Positions 43,235-51,250 of a stretch of 64,000 nt of DNA are shown here, in pieces (the first letter of the stretch is position 1; the number at the start of each line of letters is the position of its first letter). The position numbers and the translations under genes are program-made. The notes beneath the pieces were generated by a model, which did no database searches, was not told the origin of the DNA, and saw only the letters and a program-made list of their open reading frames with translations. Source of the stretch: Bradyrhizobium jicamae (lineage in GTDB: Bacteria; Pseudomonadota; Alphaproteobacteria; Rhizobiales; Xanthobacteraceae); the NCBI RefSeq assembly GCF_018130695.1, contig NZ_JAFCJX010000026.1:1-64000 (forward strand), in the 5' to 3' direction.

Positions 43235-43498
43235 ATGCAAGACGATCGTAGCTTTATCGAGCGTGCTGACGCGGTAGCCAAGAAAGTGTATGGCGAACCG
43301 ATGTCAGCTGACCGGATCGCCGATAACTTTGCGCTCTACGGACTGAACAAGCGTGCTGCCGCATTGGAGCAGCTGGATGACGAGCTGCGAGGCGACATCG
43401 ACTCCGGTTCGCACAATCTGCGGCGTCACGTGAAGCTGGTGACGCTGCGTCGCAAGATGGCCGATGTCCATCACGCCCTGCGCAAGGCGCGGCGCTGA
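43235..43498 (+). CDS. Small helical phage protein
   Basis: This 87-residue basic helical protein (FIERADAVAKKVYGEPM, KRAAALEQLDDELRG, HVKLVTLRRKMADVHHAL) is started at ATG 43235 because GGAGAG lies 6 nt upstream; the open frame reaches 43205. No domain is recognised. Confidence 0.55.
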   Translation: MQDDRSFIERADAVAKKVYGEPMSADRIADNFALYGLNKRAAALEQLDDELRGDIDSGSHNLRRHVKLVTLRRKMADVHHALRKARR

Positions 43499-43503
43499 CA
43501 CGC

Positions 43504-44052
43504 GTGGCTGGTCCCGGCAATCCGGTGCTGGCGGCGCTGGCGCAAGCGCGCCGCGCGGCTGCGCCGATGTTCGTGCGCTGGTGCGAGTTGAGGGCGCTCT
43601 CGCCGTTCCCGGCCGCGCCTGCCACCGTTGCGCGATTTGTTGCTGATGGCGCGCCCATCGGCATCGCGCGGCTTTGGCCGGCGGTTCAGGAGATTTCGCG
43701 GCTGCATAGCTCGGTCGGGCTTGCCGATCCGACGCTCGGCGCGGCGATCAATAGCGCCATCAGCGACATTGCCGGAATCGATCCGCCGCGGTCCTGGCCG
43801 GACGATCAGAAGCGGCGCTTCAGATTGCTGCCATACGATATGCAGGCCTTCGTGGCAGCGCACGACATGCGTCGCGAGAAGGCGCTCCGGCGCGCACAGA
43901 ACGAGGCCGCCGCCGCGCGACGGAGCCTGCTGGCCCATCAGAAGGCGCAAAGCAAAACGAAACCGGAGATCAACACTGATGAAACAGATGCGCACACCGC
44001 CACTCGAGGTTCGGATCAAGGAGATCCAGGCGGAAGTCGAGGCGATCATTGA
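43504..44052 (+). CDS. Hypothetical phage protein
   Basis: This 182-residue protein starts at GTG 43504, close behind the previous stop. The segment SPFPAAPATVARFVADGAP...LWPAVQEISRLHSSVGLADPT loosely resembles the helical core-binding domain of tyrosine recombinases, but no catalytic domain follows. The C-terminus is low-complexity and overlaps the next gene. Function unknown. Confidence 0.45.
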   Translation: MAGPGNPVLAALAQARRAAAPMFVRWCELRALSPFPAAPATVARFVADGAPIGIARLWPAVQEISRLHSSVGLADPTLGAAINSAISDIAGIDPPRSWPDDQKRRFRLLPYDMQAFVAAHDMRREKALRRAQNEAAAARRSLLAHQKAQSKTKPEINTDETDAHTATRGSDQGDPGGSRGDH

Positions 44053-44179
44053 CGCACGCGCCCAAGCCGTCGCGCGCGATAGCCCCGGCGTTCCGATCGG
44101 CGTGATCCGCAACCTCCTGACGGCACGGGCGCCGGCCTGTCCCTGCTCGCAATATCTTCAACTGGGACGCGCCGAATAG
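43979..44179 (+). CDS. Small phage protein overlapping preceding gene
   Basis: This 66-residue protein has a helix (LEVRIKEIQAEVEAIIDARAQAVA) and a Cys pair near the C-terminus (ARAPACPCSQYLQL). It overlaps the preceding gene by 74 bp in another frame. The coherent amphipathic helix and conserved look support it as real. Confidence 0.5.
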   Translation: MKQMRTPPLEVRIKEIQAEVEAIIDARAQAVARDSPGVPIGVIRNLLTARAPACPCSQYLQLGRAE

Positions 44180-44258
44180 CGTTTCCCGGAAAATCCGTGA
44201 CATCAAACTCAAAGGCGATCACGCGGTGGTCGCCGGTTTTCATTGATGGGGAGAGCGC

Positions 44259-45230
44259 ATGACGTTCTATAAATGGTCGCAGGTTGCCGCAGCCGACGCG
44301 ACAGCCGACAGTTCGATCAATTGGCAGGAAGGCCAGGCGCCGTCGAGCGTCAACGACTCCGCACGCGCGATGATGGCGGCGCTCGCAAAGCATCGCGACG
44401 ACATTGGCGGTCCGCTCACTTCGAATATAGGCAACGCCCTGTCGGTGTCGACCTATCAGCAGTTCGACACTCTCGGGCACCTCGCCAACCAGCTCATTTC
44501 ATTTCGCTCGAATAATACCAACACTGGGGCTTCGACCCTCTCAATTGATGGATTGGGAGCAAAGCCACTGCGTCTTGCCCCGAATGTCGAGACGCCAGCA
44601 GGAACAATTCTTTCGGGCGTTCCGTACACGGTCGTCTACAATCTTGGCGATGACTGCTTTTATTTCTTCAACTTCTTCGGCAATCCGTACAATGTCCCGA
44701 TCGGCGGCGGGATGGACTATTGGGGGACGACGACGCCGAACAGCTCGTTCGCTTTTCCCACGGGACAGGCGATCAGTCGTACCGTCTATTCGGCGTTATT
44801 CGCGATCATGGGTACGGCTTACGGTAGTGGCGACGGCACCACGACGTTTAACCTTCCGGACAAGACTGGCCGCGTCTCAGCGATGAAAGAGGGATCGGCT
44901 ACCCGGTTGACCTCCTCCTACTTTGGCGGGAATTCCACGGTGATAGGCGCAACCGGCGGCCTTGAGAACCACACGCTGACAACTGCGCAACTTGCAGCTC
45001 ACACGCACAATAACTCGCTGACTGATCCCGGCCACAATCACTCCGGCAACATCGGGGGCGCCAACATCAACGTAACCTCATCAGGCGCCGCGCTCGTCAT
45101 GCAGCCTGGTGGAAGTGTTGGATCTAATACGACCGGAATCACAATTACTAACGCGAGCGCTGGTAGCGGAAACGCGCACAATAACGTGCAGCCGACGATC
45201 ATCTGCAATTACATTATCCGCATCATTTAA
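44259..45230 (+). CDS. Tail collar fibre protein
   Basis: This 323-residue protein starts with a phage-fibre N-terminus (SINWQEGQAPSSVNDSARAMMAAL) and has a tail-collar domain from about residue 148: GGGMDYWGTTTPNSSFAFPTGQ, YGSGDGTTTFNLPDKTGRVS. The C-terminus has repeated His-rich turns (AAHTHNNSLTDPGHNHSG) and VQPTIICNYIIRI. It is a receptor-binding or fibre-tip candidate. After it 45231-45393 shows no gene. Confidence 0.8.
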   Translation: MTFYKWSQVAAADATADSSINWQEGQAPSSVNDSARAMMAALAKHRDDIGGPLTSNIGNALSVSTYQQFDTLGHLANQLISFRSNNTNTGASTLSIDGLGAKPLRLAPNVETPAGTILSGVPYTVVYNLGDDCFYFFNFFGNPYNVPIGGGMDYWGTTTPNSSFAFPTGQAISRTVYSALFAIMGTAYGSGDGTTTFNLPDKTGRVSAMKEGSATRLTSSYFGGNSTVIGATGGLENHTLTTAQLAAHTHNNSLTDPGHNHSGNIGGANINVTSSGAALVMQPGGSVGSNTTGITITNASAGSGNAHNNVQPTIICNYIIRII

Positions 45231-45393
45231 CGAACGAAATCTTGATGCACTTCCCTTCGAGATAGGAAAGGCACTTCCCGCCTTCTGGCGGTGGAACGAA
45301 CCACCAGATAAGCAGCCAAGAAACGGTCGCAATCGCAACTAGCCAATAGCGCATTGCGGATTTCTACCACCCCAACCCAAGATAGAGCAACCC

Positions 45394-46098
45394 ATGACAG
45401 ACCTCGTAGCCCTCCGGGCAGCGAATGCGAAGCGCTGGCTGGATATGAAGGTCACGCGGAGCTTTAACAGCGTAGCCCAGCGGCTCGTCGCCCCTCAGGC
45501 CAGGGTGCGGTATCAGGTTGTGGCGGTCAAGACCAGAGTGCCCTGGTTCTTCATCGCTGTCGCCCACGAGCGGGAAGCGTCGCAGAACTGGAGCACCCAG
45601 CTCGGGCAGGGCGATCCGCTGAATAGCGTTTCCGTCCATATTCCGAAGGGCAGGGGGCCATTCAAGACCTGGGAGGATGGCGCTTACGATGCCTTGGTGA
45701 ACTGTGCGCCTTTTGCTGCGCGCAACAAGGACTGGAGCGTCGGCGGAACGCTCGCGATGCTCGAGCAATATAATGGGCTCGGCTATGCCGCGCGTGGCAG
45801 GCCCTCGCCTTATGTTTGGTCGGGCACCGATCAGTATCAATCCGGCAAGTACGTGCGGGACGGTGTCTATGACCCTGATGTCGTCGACCGGCAACTGGGA
45901 TGTGCCGGCCTGCTGAAGGCGATGATGGCGCTGGATCCAACGATCGCCTTCTCTGGCGCGGTGTCTGGAGCGCCCAAGTCCGTCGATGCAGTGAAGCCGC
46001 TGCCGGGCCGCGAGTCGGCGACGATTATGCATCCGTCTCCAGGCTCGATCGGCGCGTTCGTCGCGCGAATTCTTTCAATCATTTTCAGGAGGAAGTAA
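45394..46098 (+). CDS. Phage endolysin (lysozyme-like)
   Basis: This 234-residue protein has a lysozyme-family core: WFFIAVAHEREASQNWSTQL contains the probable catalytic Glu, then GRGPFKTWEDGAYDALV, and GGTLAMLEQYNGLGYAARG...YVWSGTDQY, similar to the lysozyme-like endolysins of rhizobial prophages. It ends in a hydrophobic segment (FVARILSIIF). It would break peptidoglycan at the end of particle production, together with the holin genes that follow. AGGAGG at 46087 serves the next gene. Confidence 0.75.
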   Translation: MTDLVALRAANAKRWLDMKVTRSFNSVAQRLVAPQARVRYQVVAVKTRVPWFFIAVAHEREASQNWSTQLGQGDPLNSVSVHIPKGRGPFKTWEDGAYDALVNCAPFAARNKDWSVGGTLAMLEQYNGLGYAARGRPSPYVWSGTDQYQSGKYVRDGVYDPDVVDRQLGCAGLLKAMMALDPTIAFSGAVSGAPKSVDAVKPLPGRESATIMHPSPGSIGAFVARILSIIFRRK

Positions 46099-46100
46099 CA

Positions 46101-46256
46101 ATGTGGACCCTTTTTGACATCGTCGTTTTCGCCGTGGGCTACGCCGGCGCGATCTACTCATGGCCGACCATCAAGGTCTGGGCCAACGGCGCCGCCGCCG
46201 AAGTCACCAATCTGCGCGCGAAGGCCGCGGCGCTGGAAGCCAAGATCCGGTCTTGA
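46101..46256 (+). CDS. Small single-pass membrane protein of lysis module
   Basis: This 51-residue protein has one N-terminal helix (TLFDIVVFAVGYAGAIYSW) and a short coiled coil (AEVTNLRAKAAALEAKI), the layout of Rz/spanin-like or holin-accessory proteins. AGGAGG is ideally placed upstream. Confidence 0.55.
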   Translation: MWTLFDIVVFAVGYAGAIYSWPTIKVWANGAAAEVTNLRAKAAALEAKIRS

Positions 46257-46259
46257 GCC

Positions 46260-46502
46260 ATGTGGATGCGCATCAAGGCGTGTTGCCTGAATTCGCTCAC
46301 GGTCGCCTGGGGCTACTGCCTGGCGTTCGTTGGGGTCGTGATGCAGGGCATCGACGCGATCGCCGACGTCCTCGGCGATGCCACTTTCAAGGACCAGCTT
46401 GCGGCCGCCATTGGCGACGCCAGGACAGTCGGACGCATTCTGCTGGTCGTTTCCATTGTGACAATCATCGCTCGAGTGCGATCGATACGGAAGGCGGCCT
46501 GA
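46260..46502 (+). CDS. Small two-TM membrane protein of lysis module
   Basis: This 80-residue protein has a hydrophobic N-terminal segment (VAWGYCLAFVGVVMQGIDAI) and a second one near the C-terminus (VGRILLVVSIVTIIARV) followed by basic residues. Spacing to neighbours is 3 bp or less. A holin or antiholin role is likely by context. Confidence 0.55.
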   Translation: MWMRIKACCLNSLTVAWGYCLAFVGVVMQGIDAIADVLGDATFKDQLAAAIGDARTVGRILLVVSIVTIIARVRSIRKAA

Positions 46503-46503
46503 G

Positions 46504-46887
46504 ATGTGGATGACAATTCTCTCATTCCTGGGCGGCCCGGTGATCAAGGGGCTGATCGAGGCGTACAACGCCAAACTGCAGGCCGGCAATGTGGAGAGCA
46601 AGATCGCCGCAGACCTTGCCGCGACCGAGATTGCTGCGCAATCGGCCGAAGCCAACTCTATCCTGCAATACAGGACCGCCGAGATTGGGCACTGGTACGA
46701 GCCCGACAAGCTGATCGGCTATGCCGTCGCGGTCTACTTCGGCAAGTTGCTGGTATGGGACAAAGTCTTGGGGCTGGGCGTGACCGACCCGCTCGCCGGA
46801 TTTGCTTCTACCACGTCGAACCTCGTGATTGCATTCTATTTTGCGAAGCGCGGGTTTGAGAATGTGGCGCGAATTATCAAGCGGTGA
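46504..46887 (+). CDS. GTA-type three-TM holin
   Basis: This 127-residue protein matches the pattern of the holin family first described for gene transfer agent release: FLGGPVIKGLIEAYNAKL, AATEIAAQSAEANSILQYRTAEIGHWYEPDKLIGYAVAVYFGKLLVWDKV (landmarks), and a C-terminal helix (NLVIAFYFAKRGFENV). It should permeabilise the inner membrane for the endolysin. Overlaps the next gene. Confidence 0.7.
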   Translation: MWMTILSFLGGPVIKGLIEAYNAKLQAGNVESKIAADLAATEIAAQSAEANSILQYRTAEIGHWYEPDKLIGYAVAVYFGKLLVWDKVLGLGVTDPLAGFASTTSNLVIAFYFAKRGFENVARIIKR

Positions 46888-46892
46888 CCGTG

Positions 46893-47186
46893 ATGCACGA
46901 GGCGGACATCAAGGCCATCGTCGTCGAAACGCTGGCCGAACAAGAGCGACTTCATCGCGATGAGATCGACACAGTCGTCCTGAAGACCGTCGCGACTATC
47001 CTGAACTCGTTTGGTGTCGAGGACGAAGACAAACGTGAGCTGCGCGCCGATTTCCAGCACCTGCGTCGTTGGCGCAAGAGCGTTGAGCAGGCGCAGAGCT
47101 ATACATTCAAAGCCGTCATCACCGTGATCGCCACCGGTTTCGTTGGGGCTGTTTGGCTGGGTGTCAAGGTCGCGCTTGGAAAATGA
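46893..47186 (+). CDS. Small tail-anchored membrane protein
   Basis: This 97-residue protein has an acidic helical N-terminus (IKAIVVETLAEQERLHRDEI) and one C-terminal membrane helix (VITVIATGFVGAVWLGV). Such proteins often close rhizobial phage lysis modules. ATG 46893 is used; GTG 46884 would overlap the holin stop. Confidence 0.55.
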   Translation: MHEADIKAIVVETLAEQERLHRDEIDTVVLKTVATILNSFGVEDEDKRELRADFQHLRRWRKSVEQAQSYTFKAVITVIATGFVGAVWLGVKVALGK

Positions 47187-47239
47187 CGGCGCTCTCGTCG
47201 AACTGCCTCGCGTCGAAAGCACATCGGAGTATGTAGGTG

Positions 47240-47668
47240 ATGTATCGGATTCGTGAAGTTGACTGCAGTGACGACGAGACGACTGACCACCTCCGTGAGT
47301 TGCATCAGTCGACGTTCTTCGGTGCTGCCCGGCTCCCGGACTTCGACGATGGGCATTGGTGGCTGGCCTTTCGGGGTGAGGAGCCGGTAGCCTTCGCAGG
47401 TGTCATTCCCTCGACTTACGTTGCACATGCAGGCTATCTTTGTCGGGTCGGCGTGATTGCGCCTCACGTCGGAAACGGTCTTCAATTGCGTCTGATGCGC
47501 GCGATCGAGGGACGGGCGCGTCGGAACGGGTGGGATACCGTCGTGTCCGACACGACCGATAACGTATTCTCGGCCAACAACTTCATCCGGGCGGGTTATC
47601 GGATGTACGAGCCAACGTTTCGCTGGGGCTGGCCTGCAACGCTGTATTGGCGCAAAGAGCTTCAATGA
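47240..47668 (+). CDS. GNAT-family acetyltransferase
   Basis: This 142-residue protein has the GNAT core: HWWLAFRGEEPVAFAGVIPS, VGVIAPHVGNGLQLRLMRAI (acetyl-CoA loop) and SANNFIRAGYRMY. Phages and GTAs sometimes encode such enzymes to modify surface polymers or proteins; the substrate is unknown. It is the last gene of the element before a strong terminator. Confidence 0.78.
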   Translation: MYRIREVDCSDDETTDHLRELHQSTFFGAARLPDFDDGHWWLAFRGEEPVAFAGVIPSTYVAHAGYLCRVGVIAPHVGNGLQLRLMRAIEGRARRNGWDTVVSDTTDNVFSANNFIRAGYRMYEPTFRWGWPATLYWRKELQ

Positions 47669-47702
47669 GGCGGACACACCGTCGTTACTCCGTGATGCAT
47701 CC

Positions 47703-47737
47703 AGAGCCCGGCGGCCGACGGCCGCCGGGCTCTTTTT
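47703..47737 (+). terminator. Strong intrinsic terminator at element end
   Basis: A perfect 14-bp stem (AGAGCCCGGCGGCC / GGCCGCCGGGCTCT) with a GAC loop and TTTTT. It marks the end of the phage-like transcription unit and probably the right border of the element. Confidence 0.92.
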
Positions 47738-47866
47738 CGTTTTTGCCGGGGTTGGACGCATTTGTGTGGACGGCATGTGTTTCGGGTGCCTTGATCCCGC
47801 TTGGCCAAGCGATAGACTGGGGGTCTATCTTGGTTTGACGAGTGCAGGCCGAACGAGGGAATGCCG

Positions 47867-49096
47867 ATGGCCGGGGATAGCCGCAATCCGGATCTGGGAA
47901 CGCCGATTGATCGTGGCGCCAACGCCAGCTATTCCGGTTTCGTTGCGCGCGCCAAGGCCCTAGTGCCGGAATTGCGCGACCGGGCGGCACGGACCGAAGA
48001 ACTCCGCCGGTTGCCACCGGAGACCGAGCGAGCCCTGCATGAGGCCGGCTTGTTCCGTATCGTCCAGCCGAGGCGCGTGGGCGGAGCTGAACTGGATTAC
48101 GTTGCCCTGGTCGATTGTGCGGATGCCTTGGGACAGGGCGACGCGTCGGTGGCTTGGAATTTCGCCAATCTGGCGAGCCATCACTGGATGCTCGGCATGT
48201 TCAGGCCGCAGGCGCAGGACGCGGTTTGGAGCCGCGACCGCGATGCGTTGATCGCGTCCTCCTTTATCTTTCCAGCTGGACGGGCCACAAAAGCTGACGG
48301 GGGCTATATCCTCAACGGCCATTGGCCGTTTTCGTCTGGCGTCGAGTCCTGCGAGTGGAACATGCTTGCCAGCATCGTCGCATCGGACGACGAGGCGGAT
48401 GGCATCGAATATCGCCTCTTCCTGTTGAACAGGCGCGACTACATCATCAATGATACCTGGAATGCGACCGGGCTGCGCGGCACTGGATCGAACGACGTCG
48501 AAGTCAGCGAGGTGTTCGTCGCCGATGAGATGACCGTCGCCGTGAGCGATCTGACCGGTGGTCCGACGCCGGGGAGTGCGGTCAATGCGAACGCGCTATA
48601 TGCGCTTCCCGTATTCTCCCTGTTTCCTTATGTCCTGTCGGGGGTCGCGCTTGGCAACGCGCAGGCATGCCTGGATGACTACGTGGAAATCTCGCGGCAC
48701 CGAGCTTCGACCTATAACAGGGCGAAACTGGGTGACCTGCAAACCACCCAGATCAAGATCGCCGAGGCGTCGGCCAAGGTGGATGCGGCACGGCTGATCA
48801 TGCGCGCGAACTGCATCAACGCGCTAGCGGACGTCCGACGCGGTGATGTCCCCGATATTTCGGCCAAGACCAGACTGCGGCGTGACGGTGCTTTCGCGGT
48901 CAATCTTTGCACCGATGCGGTGTCGCTGCTGTTTACGGCAAGCGGCGCGCGCAGCTTGTTTACCTCTGGCACTCTGCAGCGCCAGTTCAGGGACGCGCAT
49001 GCGGTGAACTCGCACCTCGCCTTCAACTTCGATGCTGCGGGTACCAACTATGGACGGGTCGCTCTGGGGCTGCCGTCCGAAAATCTGACGCTTTGA
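47867..49096 (+). CDS. Flavin-dependent monooxygenase, acyl-CoA dehydrogenase type
   Basis: This 409-residue protein has the acyl-CoA-dehydrogenase fold of two-component (class D) monooxygenases such as HpaB/HsaA/DszC types: ERALHEAGLFRIVQPRRVGG, DASVAWNFANLASHHWMLGMF, a KADGGYILNGHWPFSSGVE substrate loop, TGLRGTGSNDVEVSEVFV, and a C-terminal helical domain ending HLAFNFDAAGTNYGRVALGLP. It uses reduced flavin supplied by the next gene to hydroxylate an organic substrate. ATG 47867 has better Shine-Dalgarno spacing than 47861. Confidence 0.82.
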   Translation: MAGDSRNPDLGTPIDRGANASYSGFVARAKALVPELRDRAARTEELRRLPPETERALHEAGLFRIVQPRRVGGAELDYVALVDCADALGQGDASVAWNFANLASHHWMLGMFRPQAQDAVWSRDRDALIASSFIFPAGRATKADGGYILNGHWPFSSGVESCEWNMLASIVASDDEADGIEYRLFLLNRRDYIINDTWNATGLRGTGSNDVEVSEVFVADEMTVAVSDLTGGPTPGSAVNANALYALPVFSLFPYVLSGVALGNAQACLDDYVEISRHRASTYNRAKLGDLQTTQIKIAEASAKVDAARLIMRANCINALADVRRGDVPDISAKTRLRRDGAFAVNLCTDAVSLLFTASGARSLFTSGTLQRQFRDAHAVNSHLAFNFDAAGTNYGRVALGLPSENLTL

Positions 49097-49106
49097 GGCG
49101 GGATGC

Positions 49107-49661
49107 ATGTCTGACGCGCCCAAGCACCCCGCCGATCCCGCAAACGAGCTCGCAAGCGGCAATTCGGCAATTGATCCGCGAGACTTCCGCAACGCGCTCG
49201 GGACGTTTGCGACCGGGGTCACCATTGTGACGGCCATGTCTGCGGAGGGAAAGCCGTATGGCGTCACCTGCAATTCGTTTGCGTCCGTGTCGCTCAACCC
49301 GCCGCTGGTGCTGTGGAGCCTCGGCATGTTCTCTCAGGGCCTGCCGATCTTTCAGAACGCAAGCCATTTTGCGGTCAATGTTCTCGGTGCCTCGCAACAG
49401 GCGCTGGCGTCGCAGTTTGCCAAGTCCGCAAGCGACAAGTTTGCGGGCGTCGCCTGGACGCCAGGGTTGGGCAATGCTCCCGTCCTTGCCGACGTTGTCG
49501 CCAGCTTTCAGTGCCGCGCCGCCAATCGCTACTACGGTGGTGATCACGTGATCTTTCTGGGCGCCGTGGAAGCCTATGTCTACAATGGAAAAGAGCCGCT
49601 TCTCTTCGCTCGGGGTGGCTTTGGCCGATTTCTCGCCGGCGACGGCAGCAAGGCACCATGA
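49107..49661 (+). CDS. Flavin reductase, monooxygenase partner
   Basis: This 184-residue protein shows the flavin-reductase fold: RDFRNALGTFATGVTIVTAMS, YGVTCNSFASVSLNPPLVLWSLG, HFAVNVLG, and DHVIFLGAVEAY. It reduces FMN or FAD with NAD(P)H for the preceding monooxygenase. Stop overlaps the TetR gene by 4 bp, so the three genes form one operon. Confidence 0.88.
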   Translation: MSDAPKHPADPANELASGNSAIDPRDFRNALGTFATGVTIVTAMSAEGKPYGVTCNSFASVSLNPPLVLWSLGMFSQGLPIFQNASHFAVNVLGASQQALASQFAKSASDKFAGVAWTPGLGNAPVLADVVASFQCRAANRYYGGDHVIFLGAVEAYVYNGKEPLLFARGGFGRFLAGDGSKAP

Positions 49662-50344
49662 GCCGAAAACCACCAATCAAGCGCGAGCGCGTCAAGCAAA
49701 GGCGCTTGTCGCCCGATGACCGCCGCACTGAGATCATAGCCAAGGCGACGGAGTTCTTCTCGGAGGAAGGGTTTGGTGGCGGTACGCGTGCGCTGGCGCG
49801 AAAGCTCGGCGTGACTCAGCCGTTGCTCTATCGCTATTTTCCGAGCAAGGACGATCTGATCCGAGAAGTCTATCGGACGGTCTATCTCGAGCCGCTCAAG
49901 ACCGGTTGGGACAAAGAGCTGTCCGACCGTTCGCGACCGCTACGGGTTCGGCTGCAGACCTTCTACGAGACCTATACGAATACGATTTTCACACGCCGGT
50001 GGCTGCGCATCTATCTCTATTCGGGCCTCAAGGGCCTCGACATGAATCGCTGGTATGTCGGCATGGTCAGGGACAAGATCCTGGCGCGGATCATCCGGGA
50101 ATGTCGTCACGAGGCTGGTCTTGCGGTGCAAAGCAAGCCGACTGCCGCCGAACTCGAACTGGCGTGGGTGTTCCACGGCGGAATCTTTTACTACGGCGTA
50201 CGCAAGTACATTTATGACGCGCCGGTGTTCGAGGACAAGTCGCAGATGATCAGCGATGCCCTGGACATTTTTCTCGCCGGATTCGAGCGCATGGCGGAGG
50301 CCTCGGCTGATCGCCGTCGGCCTCCAGTCAAAGTGGTCGGTTAG
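49658..50344 (+). CDS. TetR-family transcriptional regulator
   Basis: This 228-residue protein has an N-terminal TetR DNA-binding domain: RRTEIIAKATEFFSEEGFGGGTRALARKLGVTQPLLYRYFPSKDDLIREVY (helix-turn-helix around residues 38-60, shown as landmark). The C-terminal ligand domain is helical with FHGGIFYYGVRKYIY. It probably controls the monooxygenase operon in response to a substrate. Confidence 0.88.
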   Translation: MSRKPPIKRERVKQRRLSPDDRRTEIIAKATEFFSEEGFGGGTRALARKLGVTQPLLYRYFPSKDDLIREVYRTVYLEPLKTGWDKELSDRSRPLRVRLQTFYETYTNTIFTRRWLRIYLYSGLKGLDMNRWYVGMVRDKILARIIRECRHEAGLAVQSKPTAAELELAWVFHGGIFYYGVRKYIYDAPVFEDKSQMISDALDIFLAGFERMAEASADRRRPPVKVVG

Positions 50345-50350
50345 GCCCGG

Positions 50351-51226
50351 CTAAAGTCTGGCCATTTCTGCGCGATACCAGTCTCCGATCTCGCTTGCGG
50401 TCATCAGTGCCACGCCGTCATGGCCTATGACGTAGTCGAGCAGGGCCTCTAGATATTTGATCCGGTGCGGGACGCCCGTGATGTAGGGATGGACCGAGAT
50501 TGCCATGATCCGCGCGTTGGATGCGCCTTCGAGATAAAGCCGATCGAATTGATCCGTGCAGCGCTTCAGGAATTGCTCGGACGGCAGATGCTGCAAGGCG
50601 TGGATCACGATGTCATTGGTCTCGACGGAATAGGGGATGGTCGTGATGGTGCCGTGCGGCGTCGCGATGTCCTGCGGGAGGTCGTCGATTACCCAATCGG
50701 CGACGTATTCAATCCCGTTGAAGCGGAGCAGGTCGAGCGTGTCCTCGGTCTCGGTCAGTCCCGGACTCTCCCAGGATCGCGGCGGCTTGCCCGCGAATCG
50801 CGCGATCGTATCCACCGACCGCTTGATCGCATCGGCCTGGTTCTCCACCTTGTGCATCGGGCCTTGAAGGAAACCGTGGCCCATGAACTCGAAGCCGGCC
50901 TCGAGCGCTGCAGAGGCCACGCGCGGATAGCTGTTGCAGACATTTGCATTGATGGCGAGCGTGACCGGAATCTTGCGGTCAGTGAGCGCCTTGAACTGCC
51001 GCCAGAAGCCGGCGCGCATCCCGTACTCGTGCCATGACCAGTTCGGGATGTCGGGCAGCAACGGTTGGCCCATCGGTGGACTCAATACCGTCCGCGGCAT
51101 TGCATTCTCGATCAGCCATTCCTCGACGTTCAGGATGACCCAGACGGCAAGCTTCTTGCCGTCTGGCAATGTCAGCTTCGGCCGATCGACCTGGGCTTGA
51201 TAGGCAATGCGGTCGCTGAGAGCCAC
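50351..51226 (-). CDS. Polysaccharide-deacetylase-fold amidohydrolase
   Basis: This 291-residue protein belongs to the NodB/PuuE-like deacetylase group: VWVILNVEEWLIE, MRAGFWRQFKALTDRKIPVTLAINANV, FEFMGHGFLQGP, PPRSWESPGLTETEDTLDLLRFNGIEYVADWV (landmarks) and ISVHPYITG. PuuE-type members hydrolyse cyclic amides such as allantoin; in this catabolic context a C-N hydrolysis of the pathway substrate is more likely than carbohydrate deacetylation. Same strand as the luciferase-like gene, 24 bp apart. Confidence 0.75.
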   Translation of the reverse strand: MALSDRIAYQAQVDRPKLTLPDGKKLAVWVILNVEEWLIENAMPRTVLSPPMGQPLLPDIPNWSWHEYGMRAGFWRQFKALTDRKIPVTLAINANVCNSYPRVASAALEAGFEFMGHGFLQGPMHKVENQADAIKRSVDTIARFAGKPPRSWESPGLTETEDTLDLLRFNGIEYVADWVIDDLPQDIATPHGTITTIPYSVETNDIVIHALQHLPSEQFLKRCTDQFDRLYLEGASNARIMAISVHPYITGVPHRIKYLEALLDYVIGHDGVALMTASEIGDWYRAEMARL

Positions 51227-51250
51227 AGCAAGGGTCCTTCCAAGAGCTAC

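Noticed and set aside
43504..44052. Tyrosine integrase for the element
   Set aside because: Only a loose resemblance to the helical core-binding domain; the catalytic R-HxxR-Y domain is absent.
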